64,000 bases of DNA, taken from NCBI RefSeq assembly GCF_041146795.1, contig NC_135177.1:21674560-21738559 (forward strand). Direction: 5' to 3'. Below are positions 41,286 through 54,716 of this stretch, in pieces (the first letter of the stretch is position 1; each line of letters starts with the position of its first letter). The notes under the pieces are model-generated. The model saw only the letters and a list, made by a program, of their open reading frames with translations, did no database searches and was not told where the DNA came from. The DNA is from Maylandia zebra (lineage: Eukaryota > Chordata > Actinopteri > Cichliformes > Cichlidae). Made by a program: the position numbers and the translations under genes.

Positions 41286-43572
41286 ATGGCGACTGCTGGA
41301 ACAGCAGACATGGGATCAGCAGCCCCGACAGGTATCTAGCTATCAAATCTCATTCCTTTCTCGTCTCAAAACTAGCGTAAAAAGCGATATCTACAGTGTT
41401 TTAAAGCATTGAAAGTGATGCAACGCTGGAGCTCTGGCTGTAATTGAGCCTTCGTTAGCCGTTAGCTAATTAGCATCGAGATTTTCCACCAAAGAAATGA
41501 ACCAATCTGTGGTTCGCTTATTTAGCTGGCTCTTTAATAAATCCTGGTCTTCTCGTGTTAAAACACAAGAAGATTTTGTGTGCAGGCCACTCTTAAATAT
41601 GAGGAACAATCTATTGATTTTATAGCGTGCTATAAAGTAATTCCCGACACCACGTTGACCAAACTGTTTTGTTATCAAACCGGCTGTCTTGTTGACGCTT
41701 TATGGTGTTTACACGCAAACGAAGCAGGTGAAGGCGAGTTGAGATTTTATAAATAAAGATCGCCGTTGCTTGGTAAATGAATGGGACGTGTGTAATACTG
41801 CTGGTGTTAACCCCCCCCCTCAAGCATCTATGGGAAGTTAACGGTAACTGCTCTCACTCACGTCTTCCTCGCCTGTTACATCCCGTTTCCTCTTCCTCTG
41901 AACGTTTTGTGATGTACATGGATAAAAAAAAAAATCCGCTTTCACTTACCTAAGGGCTTCATTAAACACCTCCCAACTGTTACTGTACAGTTTAGGTGGT
42001 GTATTGTCTTTTTCTGCGTTCCTTTGTCACGCTTATCTAAGTCAATAAAGCAGCCTTAATTTATTTAAGCACCTTTGTTTAGGATCACCGATATCAGACC
42101 TATGCACTGCACATGAACTGGTTCCACTTGCTTCACAGATATAGATTGATCATGTGCTTTCAGAGACTTCTTTTCCCCCAAGATAAAGCACGCAATGGGG
42201 AAGATGCATCTCTCTAATCCAGTTAGTTGTGCATCACTCATTAGCTTCCCTGTATATGTTTGAGTTGCTCTGCTCCTGGTAACCACCCAGTCTGAATCAG
42301 TGAATAAAAATAGTTGCTTTTTAAAGCACTCCTGTGGCTCCCAGATGGCTGAAATCCAGGGACAGCACAAGCACAAGATGTAGCATTCACGCTCACAGAC
42401 ACTTCAGTGACAGTAACTCACTGTGGTTTCCCTAATGGCTTTTATCAGCGTCGTTTCCAAATCAGGTCAAGAAACAGTATATTTGTGGATTCTTCAGAAA
42501 TGACCTTAAAGAGTGTGTCCATGGGTCATGGTATTGCCGTGCATGCTGTGGGCTGTGCGTAAACAAGGCTGGCAGGGACTTGTTTGGTACACAGAGAGGA
42601 ACAGATGGTTTGCCTATTGTAGTGAGGCCTGCCGCTGATGAGCTAAAGTCATTGTTAGGGAACTGACTTAGTCTAATTACTATCCATAGTCTGCTGCACA
42701 ATATATGCCATTAACTGGTTGTATATTGACCTTAATAAATACAGATGGTAGTAATAATAACAATCATAGCTGAAACCGGGCCATCTGGGGTTACTACACA
42801 TGCAAGTACGCATGATCCAAATTTAGTAACAGTCTGTGTTATCTACCTTAAACAAAATTGTCCATTTCTAAGTTATTTTTGGTAAACAATATTCTATTTT
42901 ACATGTTGAGCACATTTAATCATGTTTGTTTTGTAAACGGTCCTGATGGTTTTCCTTTTACAATAAAAGAAAAGTAGCAGTTGCTTAACTGACTTAATTA
43001 TTTAGGCCATGCTTCCTTTACTTCTGTGCACACCTACTTTAAATGAGTTCAGTGTGGCGCATGTACTTGGTTAAGCCAGTTAGCCTGACCTTGTCCTGCT
43101 CCGCAGATATCAGGACTCAGTTCTGGAGGAGAGCGTTGCAGCGAGGTATTCGCATGGGTGTGCTGTGTTTGTGACTGTGAGCAGCAACTGCATGAGTAGT
43201 GATGATATAGTGTGTTGTTTTACATAATGAGAGGGAATGTGGGCAGAGCGATGCTCATTGTTTCCCAGCAGATTGCAGTGTGTCCCTGCTAACTCAGGAG
43301 AGATGCATGGCATTCAGTGAGTCTGTGTAATTATACATAGTCCTGCATTTCTTAGGTTGAAAATGTTCATTTTCTGTGCATTGCCAGGTTTAGATTTGAT
43401 GGGGGCAGAAAGACAATTTTTCAGACTCACTTGTTACTACAGGTGTAAAAACTTTGTAGCCTTCAGTCTTTTTTTGTGTGTATATTGACCTATGGTACTG
43501 CAGTGGAGGAGATGTTGCCATTGGTTACAGGCTAGAGGTGATTGCAGAGTGGGCGATGTAGTAAGTGTATAC
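41260..43572 (+). repeat. Tandem-duplication unit 2, right part (authentic pip5k1a exon 1 and intron 1)
   Basis: Counterpart of 19270-21372. Beyond about 43563-43572 the sequence is single copy and runs on through pip5k1a intron 1. Contains 202 bp (41630-41831) missing from the other copy. Confidence 0.93.
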
Positions 43573-46500
43573 ACCAAGTTTATATAAGGACAGGACACAG
43601 GAACTCATTCGCTGTATTTATTTTGTTGCACTTGAGTGCCTTTCTTACCAAACATCTGTATGCTGGGATTTAATGACTTATCTTTGTTTAGCAATTAAGC
43701 AAAGGTCTTGGCTTGGTGTTTGCATTATTATTTTACAGGCACACAAACAGAAGCTGTTGTGTTTGAGGTTTCATGCAGGCATGAAAACCCTCCAGTGTTC
43801 CTTCATATCTCCATGCGGCATTAGCTTGTCACATGGTGAAATAAACATTGAATTACACAGAATTGAACAGAATATCAGTCTCATAGATCTCTAGTCGGAT
43901 AACAGAGTTTACTAAATGGCCTAATTTAAAGGGGACCTGTTACCTCATTTCCTGCTTCATATTTCATTCTTGGGCTACAAGAGTAGCTTTGCGTGATTCA
44001 CTGTTCAAAAAAAATCCCTATTTATCTTATACCAGGCCTTTGTGCTGCCCCTCAGTCCATCACCGTTCAAAACAAAGCATTTAAAGAGTTGTTAGGTTGC
44101 CTTTAGGAAACATCTGAGCATTCGTGAGCATGCTGGAGTGGATTTCAGTTATAAAATCAAAGTTAGTCTGAGGCTTAAAGTAGGCTGGGACAGCAACAGC
44201 TAGAAATTGCACCATTTTTTGAAAGGAGGTGGTGATGTTGACACACATCCTGGGGGAACAGATGAATGTGGAGCAGCTAGCTCATGGGAGAAGTAGTTCC
44301 AGTTCACATACTGGGTGCAGCCGGTAGTAACTGTGGCCACATTTAGGTTTGGGTTCATCATCGGTCTTATAGTCATCCGTCAGTGCTGGAAATAGCCTAA
44401 TTAACCAGCACAGGGATTCATAAACAGTCCCTAACAAATTCGTCATTGGTCAAAGCCTTTCCAACTCAAACTCTTCAAATTTATTTCAAGCCTTGACTTT
44501 GAGTACTGACTGCATGGGTTGGGTTTCAGAGTCTCAACAAAGGAACTATACAGAGTGCTTACTCTGTATATGTAGGATTTTCCTTGCAGGTTTTCGAGCA
44601 CTTATCTTCCTCTCAATTTAACTTTTTCTGTTTTCTTTTTAGGGACCAGCAGCATTCGAAAAATGGCCCCCGCCGAGGTAACTATGGCAGATACTGTAAA
44701 TGTAACTACTCTCAGCTCTAAGGGGAAAAGGAGAGCAGAGCAGGCTTATAGGGCTGAACTTTTTTTCATCCAGACATTGGCAGTTTGAGGCATCGGTCAC
44801 TAAAAGTTTATTATGGAAGTGAGAGAGTGGCTCTTGTAACGCAGGAGAGCCACATTGTTGTTCCTCAAAGCTCTACATAGATTAATATTTAAAAGTTTTC
44901 TTACTTTGAAATATGAATAGTTACTCATAATAATACTGTAGGTTCAGAAACAATTATGACATTTTTGTAGCTCCAATATCAATAAAAGGAGGAAGTGCAG
45001 AGGTAGTTTTTTGGTCAGGAATAGTAACATCAGGCTGATTGCTGTTTGATTAGTTTCCTGTCTTACAATTTGACCTTCCTCTGCAAGTTCAGTTACTTGT
45101 GAGCCCAGTTGATCGCTTGGTTAAGGCTGTCATCCATCTGGCCTAAAGCTTGCATACTACAACAGCTAGCTCATTGTTTTCTGCGTTTACCAGCACAAAC
45201 ACACATCAAACTGTGTTTGATTTTCCTTTGACAGCTTTCTGCCTCTCTCCTCAGATGCCCGGCTCTTCAGGCATGAGTATGAAGAAGACCATTGGACACC
45301 GGGGCGTTGAGACTACCACAGGAGAAACTACTTACAAAAAAGTAAGGGCAGGGGTCGGGGTCAGTGACAACAGTGATTTGTTGACACCCGCAGCACTGAG
45401 CCGGAGTGATCCAAGGTGTTTACAGTTCAGTGGGTTGGCCTGCATGTTTTGGTGTCTGTATTCTAAAATTAGTTTGGAAGTTCCTCTTGCTGGAAACCCA
45501 AGAATAGTGAGTGAAACAGCAGAAGTCACAGGGGTAAAATGCTGTTTGTTCCAGTGCTTACTCTCTTTTCCTCGCTGACCTCCCTAGACTACGTCATCTG
45601 CCCTAAAGGGAGCAATCCAATTGGGCATCGCTCACACAGTTGGCAGCTTAAGTCAAAAGGCGGAGAGGGATGTTCTCATGCAGGACTTTGTAGTTGTTGA
45701 AAGCATCTTCTTCCCGAGGTTTGTGATACGAGTTGTTTGAATGCATGAGGTGAACTGTTATTTTTCCATTTTGCATAGTTTAATGGTTTATCTGTTTCTT
45801 GCTCTTTCCAGCGAAGGCAGTAACCTGACCCCTGCTCATCACTACAGTGACTTTCGCTTTAAGACCTATGCTCCTATCGCCTTTCGTTACTTCAGGGAAC
45901 TGTTTGGCATTCGGCCAGATGACTACCTGGTCAGTATTAACCCCAAGGCTTATTCTGCCATGTTCACCACAGCTGTGTGTGAATCTCTACATGCTGCATA
46001 TATATTTAGTGGTTTAAGCAAACATGATCCCCTTTTGGAGAAATAATGAACAATAGCTGAAGGTTTTCTCCTTTTTTCTTTTCTTTTTTTTTTTCCTCAA
46101 AAATGATGATGCTTTTGTCTGCATCATCACCACATTTGCTGACACAGTGGGCATGGAGCTGCGCCATCTCAGACAGAATGATAAGCTGTGGTCCAAGTGC
46201 TTTTTGGCTCCGTTTTATTTTCCTCCTGACTCTTTCTCTGCTGTCTGTTTTTACAGTCAGCACTAGAAATACTGATAATCATGTCTCTGTAGTTTAAATC
46301 GATCAATTGTGCAATCAGGAGCCAGTGACCCATATATCTTACTTCAGAAACACAAAATCTGTTTTGTTTTTTTGGATTTTATATTAATGCGGGTTCATCT
46401 GTCTCTTTCTGGAAGTATTCTCTGTGTAATGAGCCGCTGATCGAGCTGTCGAACCCCGGAGCCAGCGGTTCCCTCTTCTACGTCTCCAGTGATGATGAGT

Positions 46501-49500
46501 TTATCATCAAGACTGTCCAACACAAAGAGGCAGAGTTTCTCCAGAAACTGCTGCCTGGATACTTCATGGTGAGTGTGGATAGAGTGGGAGGTGGGAGTTT
46601 GTTTAGAATGAGTGACTATTACTGCAACAATTCTCAAGTAAGGGGAGGTTTTTCTTCTAATTTCAGTGTCTAATTTTTTTTTGTCTATTCCCTCTCCCTT
46701 TCAGAATATAAACCAAAACAAGCGCACCCTGCTGCCTAAGTTTTATGGACTGTATTGCGTTCAGGCAGGCGGTAAGAATATCCGTATTGTTGTGATGAAC
46801 AATCTCCTGCCCAGAATCATCCCCATGCACCTCAAGTATGACCTGAAAGGCTCCACCTATAAGAGACGGGCTTCCCCTAAGGAGAGAGAGAAGGCCGTCC
46901 CCACTCACAAAGACCTGGACTTCATCCAGGACATGCCTGATGGCCTGCTGCTGGAAGCAGAAAACTACAATGCTCTGTGCAAGACTATACAGAGGGACTG
47001 CCTGGTGAGTTACAGAGATGTGGCGGGTTTGTATAGATTGTTTATTGAAGTACTGAGCACTAAAGTGTATGGAGAATGGCTTGGCAAGCTCAAATAGTAC
47101 ACCACCACTTTATATTGTTGTTATCCTCTTGCATAAAAGATACAAAAAAAATGAAATTTCTCTACATACAGCATAAATGTGAAGAAATATCAAAGACTTT
47201 TTAGATTCATTTAGTTATTTTAGGCTATTTTTCCATATAATGAAAAGTCCTTACATTGTAAATGGCCTGCAGATGGCTTGACAGATTGTACAACACATGT
47301 AATGTCGACATGTAGCGCACTGGCACTTCATTAAACTTTACATTTTACAGAGACTACTATAATTTCCAATTTCTCCAAAGTCGATTAGTGGTTGTTGATA
47401 GTTGGCATTGGTTGTTGTTTGCTGTCATGCTCCAGGGTCATCAACAGATGTGTGTAGTGTCGGAAAGATGACTCAAGCTTGCATGACACTGCAAACTAAT
47501 ACCTTATTTACTTTGAGGGATGGTATCTTTTGAAATGATGGGGGTAGACTGGTGCCAATCTGCACAGACTGCCAGAATGTTCTGTATCATTTTTCCTTTT
47601 AATCAGCAGCTGCACATGCTTTATTGATTCGATCCATTTCCATTACCTCATTGTTCCAGGGTTTTCAGCCACCAGAGGTTCTGGCTTTCCACCAAAGAAA
47701 AATCATTAGGACTGTCATTTGTATTTTTGTTTGTTTGTTTGTTTTTTGCTTTTTTGATTTGGGTGTGTTATTTAGTTAAGTTTAAAATAGATTTTCTGAT
47801 CAGATGACTTTTTTGTTGTGTCATGTAAAGCAGATTATTTGAGTTATATCTTTTCACCTAATGACTGTGACTAACATCTAAATATTTGAATGCAGTTTGA
47901 AAGTAAATCACAAAACCCAACTCAAGACTTTTAAGGATTCCAAAATAATTTTTAAATATTTTTTTTATGTAAGAAATTACCTCTTGTGGTCCATACTTTG
48001 GAAATAACTGTATTAGAGGGTTACCTAGGCAACTGCCGCCTTGAAAAATCTCACTTTGATCCCTGTGTAGATGGGATGTATTTCAACTTTGGGCTCAAAC
48101 TTTGTTTCCAGGATCAAGATTAAATCAGAATCAGTGGTCACATTACAAATATTTTTGTTCTTAACTGTTGCTGGATTGAACACTTAGACCTGTTTTGTCA
48201 TATTTTAAAACCTTGCTGCTGTAGCGTAAGGAAACAGCAGCAGGGTTTTTAAATGAGCGTAATATATATGACAGCATGTCACATTTATTATTGTACACTC
48301 GTATCATGTTTTATTGTAGTGTTGCCAAAGTCTTTGGCGCCTGTTGTGAAACAGTGTGTCTTTGCATTGATTTACAGTTGGTTGTTCCAGTCGTTGCCAG
48401 ACGATTCTCATTGCACTTGTTTCTTTGTTGCAGCTCCTGCAGAGTTTCAAGATCATGGATTACAGTCTGTTGATGGGCATCCACAACATGGACCAGGCCA
48501 GCAGAGAAAAGGAGCGTAGTGGAGGCAGTTTGGTCGACAATACGGGGTCTGAAGGAGCAGTGACCCCGGATCAGCGCCGACCACAAGCCCAGAAAAGTCT
48601 GTATTGCACCGCCATGGAGTCCATCCAGGGGGAGGCTCGAGGGAAGGGAGCTTTGGATTCAGAAGATCAGTGAGTGTGACCATCAGCACACCTGTATCAG
48701 CCTGTATTTGCTTGCTGGGGAAATTGTAGCTGTGAAATAATGGTGAATGAAGCAGTTGTTCTTTCTGTGACCTTGCAGCATGGGTGGTATTCCTGCTCGC
48801 AATAGCAAAGGAGAGAGGTTGCTGATCTACATCGGCATCATCGATATTCTCCAATCTTACAGGTATGTGTGTCAGAGCAGCAAAATCCACTCTTTATATA
48901 TGCATTTATGCTAATTCATAAGCAAGATTCACGCCACTTATGTAAGTTGCACTAAATAGTTTCATTATGTGATATTATTTAGGTTTATTAAGAAGTTGGA
49001 GCACTCCTGGAAGGCGCTGGTCCATGATGGGGTAAGTCGTACACTATACATCACAATATGTATTAATAGACTTTGATTGTAATTGTAGCTTGCATATTAA
49101 CTGATTAGCTTGGACTACAAAGAATTATGACTGCTTTTTTTCACTTTTAAGAGTTGGTGAATTAAAACAGAAATGTTGCTTTATAAGGTCTGTCAGGTTT
49201 TAATGATCCTTTTCCTGGTACTTAGGACACAGTTTCAGTTCACAGACCTGGCTTCTATGCAGAGCGCTTCCAACAATTCATGTGCAACACAGTGTTCAAG
49301 AAAATTCCACGTACGTCTGTCTTTGTAATTTTACTGCATTGAGAGCAGAGGTGTGAAAAGTCCCGATGATTGCACTGATCATTTCCTGTTGTCCTCTTCA
49401 GTTAAACCATCACCATCCAAGAAAAGCCGCGGTGGAGGTCAGGCAGGGCTAAGGAGGGCGCCCACTCTTGGAGCACCCACACCGCTCTCCCACGCGACAG

Positions 49501-50799
49501 GACAGTCATCTGTGGATTCCAGACTAGTTTACCACTCCCATTTTAAAAGCACAGAGTCCGAGGCGGACAGCGGTAAGAGCCAAGAAGATGAGGTCACATT
49601 AAGTAGATCTGTGGTTAAGTGGAGTGGTCACTGATGTGGGAACAAGTTCAGGCCCCAAACTTTTGTCAAGCATTAAAAATGAAATTGGTGGGGGAAAAAT
49701 TGAGATAAAGTTCAGCAGATAGCATCAGCAAACTACACATTGTAGTGACACTCAGTGACATTTGAAACACTAAAATGATGTTTCAAATGTCACTGAAATG
49801 TTTGGCGCTTTGTGTCATCTGATGTCACGCACACACACGTGCAAAGTCAGACCTGTTACGGTAGTTGTAGTTAATGTGAGCAGTGAGTGTCCATATGTCT
49901 GTGCAGAATGTGATTTGTTAACTCTGACTGAGCCAATGTACAGTCACAGAGTCCTGCAGAAGCACACAGCTGTCGTGTGCTTACTTTCTACCTACTTTTC
50001 ACCTGATTACAACTTCCCATCATAGAAGGCAAGAGAAAGGCAGTGCGCAGCATCAGCCTTGGAAAGACTAGTCAACTAGTTGCGCTCATCCCCATACTGT
50101 ATCTGCAGCAGCTCCTTGCATTCCCCACAGGCTTAATTTTGTTCTAAACTGCACTCAGCTTTGGATAAGCTTGTTAAACTCTCTGTAATTGCCATATTAA
50201 TATCTTTTTTTTTTCCTCAGGTGTGCAGTCAGGAAGGCCGGATCTGGTTCCTCGGACTCCTCCGCTGGTAGACAACCCTGCAGACTGCGAGGCCAATCTG
50301 TCCACCTCATCACAAGGCAGCACAGGAGTTGTCTCCACCTCTCCTCCCCTGCGGTAAAACCTCTCATCTTCCTTCTCGTGCTCACGCTGTGTTTTTTCAT
50401 CTCTTCTGGTCTGACTCTGACTTTCCTCTGCAGCTCTGTAGGCGTGGAAGTGCACAAATCGGCAAACACTGACTGTGACCAGGCTGTTTCCCACAGGTAC
50501 AGAGTACAGCCAATGATAAGTCTGTTTAAAAAAAACAAAATCAATAAATATGGGTTGTTTTTTTTTAACTCCTTATGTTAGTCATTGTGTCTCATTGATT
50601 GCTTTTTCCGCTTTGCAGTTTGGGAGTAGAAGGGGCTGCAGATAATTCAGGCAACCTGTCTGGAAATGAAGATGTAGTTTCTCTGTCGGACATCGTCCCT
50701 GAGACCAACATCTGTTTCGTAAGTGTGTTCATTCGCTAGTGTTTATGCATGGTGTCAGAAATACAAAACAATCTTAATTACATTTTTTCTTTGCAGTAA
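41286..50799 (+). CDS. pip5k1a: Phosphatidylinositol-4-phosphate 5-kinase type 1 alpha
   Basis: Makes PtdIns(4,5)P2 from PtdIns4P at the plasma membrane, supporting actin dynamics, endocytosis and signalling. Exons: 41286-41331, 44643-44677, 45255-45341, 45588-45718, 45812-45929, 46416-46568, 46705-47004, 48434-48669, 48779-48862, 48983-49031, 49226-49310, 49402-49572, 50221-50353, 50434-50496, 50619-50718, and the TAA at 50797-50799; 597 codons with consistent phases. Key features: [18 protein letters not shown] with the ATP-site Lys near residue 171, [13 protein letters not shown] at about 236, catalytic [12 protein letters not shown] at about 299, and the activation-loop segment [19 protein letters not shown] that sets type I substrate choice. 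The tail from about residue 445 is low complexity and ends ETNICF. The stop codon is the first codon of its exon. Type 1 alpha is chosen by similarity and by adjacency to psmd4. Confidence 0.94.
43573..44642. other. Single-copy remainder of pip5k1a intron 1
   Basis: No gene, repeat termini or conserved element recognised. It ends with a pyrimidine-rich tract and AG before exon 2. Confidence 0.6.
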
Positions 50800-53700
50800 A
50801 AACACTCCCAGCAATGAGAGACTTCTGGAAACGGCGAGGTGGGTAGAAGAAAGGCAAAATGAACTGGAGTCAGTCATCCACCGCAGACCCTCCATCGCTC
50901 CTCTGCTGTTTTGTGACCTCTGCAGTTTATACAGTAGCCACCGAATAAAACAGCATGGTTTGTGACCGTGAGGAAAGCAGTGATTTGGACCATGTTGTGC
51001 GGTAGGCTCCAGACTTCCCCAGCCATCAGCACTGTCACTGTGTGTACATATTTGTCCACACCTATCCAAAACTGTCCGATACACACTCAGAAAAAGGCGT
51101 TCGGCCCTGAATTGAAGATTTCCCTTCATGTCCGTCTGCAGCGATGATATAATAAACAATATAATGAGTTGTATATTGTATTGAAAGAGAAATAACAAAA
51201 AAAGAGGTCATCTTCACTATCACCAGTTGATCATGGAAGGCAGTCAAATTATCCCTTGAAGAGCCAGTCATCCTGCCCACTATCCACAGCATGAGGAGAT
51301 GTGGGTAGGAGTGGGCAGGGACAGTTCAGCAGGAACACACACACAAAAGCACATGAAGGGCATAGCCTACATAGGAGGAATGAATGTTACTGTGCGTTCG
51401 TGCACAGTCTAGGTGGGTTCACATTTCCGTGACTCCCACTCCGGCGTACCTGTTATTGCACATCCATCTCCCCTCAGCACTCTAAGCTATCCATGGCTCT
51501 CTCACCGCCATCGATAGAAATCCGTCAAATCAACACCTGCTGCTGTCGACTCTGTAGTCGTGTTTGCGTTTTTCTTTACCGATTGTACAGTATTCATTTA
51601 AAACAGCAGAGGGATGGGGTTTTAACCTGACCTATATGGTCATTTTTTTCTTATAAGTTATTTTTCTGGAAGCCTCAGTGGTGCCACATAGATCTTCCCA
51701 CTGCTGAATGTACATTGTAGTGTTTTTCCGCATAAAAAAACGTGTCTTATTTAGGGATGGGTATCGATAAGATTTTCACGATTCAGATTCCATTTTCGAT
51801 TCTGTTTAACGATTCGATTCTTTATCGATTCTCTTATCAATTCTTTTTTTTAAAAAGGAGAACACTAAGGTTGATTAGCTTAGAACTTTGTTTCTTCTTT
51901 TTGAATAAGATAGAAATTTAGGAGTAACATGGCTTTACAAACCCAACAGTGAGATCTTAAGAGATCCACAGCCTACGGCTCTTCAATGGGGTGTCACAAG
52001 GTCCCCGGGAAAAAAAATTGTAAATGTAAAATAATAAAATAAATATTCTTCTGTAGCAATAACAAAGTTTAACATAAATTATTCTGTAGCAATTACACAA
52101 GAATATCCAGTAATGTCCCTGCCTACAATTAAACACATTCACTAACCGAAAATCGGGGCATCTGCTGTGGCAAATGAGTGCAAACCTTTTACCACAAACT
52201 TAGTCACTGCTCGGTGACATTCGTCTATCCTGGCCTGAAAGGAGACGCTACCGGTAGACTGCAGCGAGAACTGCCAGCATCTGAGCCAGACTCTGTCTGT
52301 CTCTCTCATCATGGTCACCTAAATGCACAGTAATGGCAGGTTTTGTAATAAGGCAGATCGCACTAACATAATATGCACTGTTAGTTGATTATTTACCTGC
52401 CGCATTAACGGGAGAGGACGTGCAAACGTTACCGCTGCTGCTGGGTTGAGATTCACGAGTCCGGAGCGGAATTAAAAACACGACATTCATTTAAGGTCAT
52501 CGCGTGTTTTGTGAGCAAATGCTTTTGCATATTCGTAGTGTTTCCTCCCTTAAATGAAATATCTACTTTTCAAGTATTGCAAGTTGCCCTGTTGTCATCC
52601 GTTCTCGTAAAGTATAACCAAACTTTTGAGCGTTTGAGCCGCCATGTTTCCTGCCAGGTAAATGACGCTCCGTAACGTGGTGACGTCATTCGGGGCGACT
52701 GGAATTGATAAGGGAATCGTTTGCAAAAATGGCAAACAATTCCAAGGAATTGAAACAGTGGGAACCGGTTCTCAACAAGAACCGGTTTTCGATACCCATC
52801 CCTAGTCTTGTTACCATGGCAGATCACATTTATACTAACCTGAACATCTCCCCTCTCTGTTTATGGCCGTATGTGCTGAAGTATAAGTGTAACAGCATTG
52901 CTAACCAGTAGATGCTGTTGAATTTTTAATTTAAAGTTGCCGTGCATCATGTCTGTGCCTTTCCGTGTTTGTCCCCTTCCCTTACATGCGATGAAAACTG
53001 ACACTTTTTACAGGTGAGTGCACTGGTTACACAGAAACCTGCCTTATCACTACAGCTGAAGTCCTCAAACTGCCATTTATACGTCTCGACCAACCAGTGA
53101 GTCAGTTTTCAGACTTTCAGTTTTAAAATCTATTACAATCTCCCTTTTTTTGATTACATCAGGTATTCGGTCACTGCGGTTTTTCATCTCAGCCAATCAC
53201 ATCGCTCCCTGTCACAGCATACATTGAAGGATATACCGGCCTCCTCATTTCTGCTGGTTACAGAAATGACACTCGCTCACATCCACTCAGACCAATATTA
53301 TTAACGATAAGTAATTTTTGTATCGTGTTTTTATGAAGTCTTGCTCAGCTTCAATGTGGCTGTGTTTATTCTACCTAAGTGATTTTTTTTTTCTAACCCC
53401 AAGAGATATTTCTGATAGAGAAATCACTACAAAGTGACTGAAGGAAAACTTGAGACATCTCATTTAAAGAATCGTTATTTATGTTTGTTGAGCACATGTG
53501 GTCTATGCAGCAGAGAGGCTTGGGAAGAAATATGAGCTGTGACTAGAGAAAGAAGGAAAATTACTCATGTTCATCAATGCACAGCTGACGATTTAAGTCT
53601 TTTTGTATTATAAGCAAGTCACCAAAGAGAAGAGCAGAGTAGACTGAAGATTTAGTGCAGTTAACGTGAGGCTGAGGGCGAGGGCTTTAGATTACTGCAT

Positions 53701-54716
53701 GGACTGATGGTTTCTGTATGGTAATAACACTGGGCTGACCTGTGTTTAAGGATTTATTATTAAACTGGATGTATTTTGTTTTTCCTGACGTTGAAAGTTT
53801 TATCTGACGTAAAATCCAGAGCCTGATAACATTTCTTTGTCAATTATTTCTTCATTTCAAGATTTATCTCCACATTCCTGTGAAATTCATTCATTTGTGG
53901 TAGCGTTTAGAACCTTTTAGTTGTACTTGAAATGAAATAGTTCTGGTAGTTTGCTGAAATGTAAACTAATCACAGTTATAATACAAAAATGAAATGCCAC
54001 AGCCAACAGAGTAAACACTCTGACAGTGTCTTCAGATCAGAACGAGTCCGGGTTTGATTTTGCGAGAGCTGCATTTTGATGTTTTTATGTGATGAATTGG
54101 TTGCACTGGTTAATTGCTGGCTGCACACCAGTTTTGCTGGAGTAATGTACTACACCGTGACAAAAGGAAAAACCTCCTTTGGTGCTTCTAAGGCAGTACA
54201 CTCAGTAGTAGACACTACAATGAATTTGAAGTAATGCAATATGAACCACAATCTGCCACTTTTCAGCTCTAAGAAGCATATTTATTGATACGACTGATTG
54301 CTGTAGGTTGAAGTGATGTGTTATGTACCTTTTTAGATGATTGTAAGTAAAGTGTATACTGACAGAAGGATGTCTGAAACTTTATAGCATGTGTTGCCTA
54401 TAAAGGGAGACTGTTTGACAATTTCACTTTTTATATTACATGTTTGGATTGTGATACGATAGATATATTCTCTCCATGATGATTTTCTCCATGCTTTTTT
54501 CTACATGAATGTGTTATACGGCTCTTGAGCCACCGTTGCTGGTTGTCCTATATGCTTCGATTACTATATTTTTACTGTGTACAAAATGTGTATATGTACA
54601 TATGAGTCACGGAAATGCCTTCTCATGCGATATGTGCTGCCTGTCCCTCCGGCCATGTTTCAGTTATGTGGTGGTGGTGGTGGTGATGTTTTCATGTCTG
54701 ATTTTAAATGAATAAA
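50800..54716 (+). other. pip5k1a: pip5k1a 3' UTR with poly(A) signal
   Basis: No other gene is found before the AATAAA at 54711-54716, which is the best-placed signal and implies a 3' UTR near 3.9 kb that includes a hAT-type element. Shorter 3' ends are possible. Confidence 0.5.
51752..52804. mobile_element. hAT-type non-autonomous element in the pip5k1a 3' UTR
   Basis: Terminal inverted repeats TAGGGATGGGTATCGA and TCGATACCCATCCCTA define a 1053-bp element. Flanking 8-mers GTCTTATT (51744-51751) and GTCTTGTT (52805-52812) differ by one base, as an aged 8-bp target duplication. The interior holds AAGAACCGGTT- and GATTCGATTC-type motifs and no transposase. Confidence 0.85.

Noticed and set aside
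45741-46297. Short open frames around pip5k1a exon 5 and intron 5
   Set aside because: They extend the true exon (45812-45929) past its GTCAGT donor into intron sequence or lie wholly in the intron.
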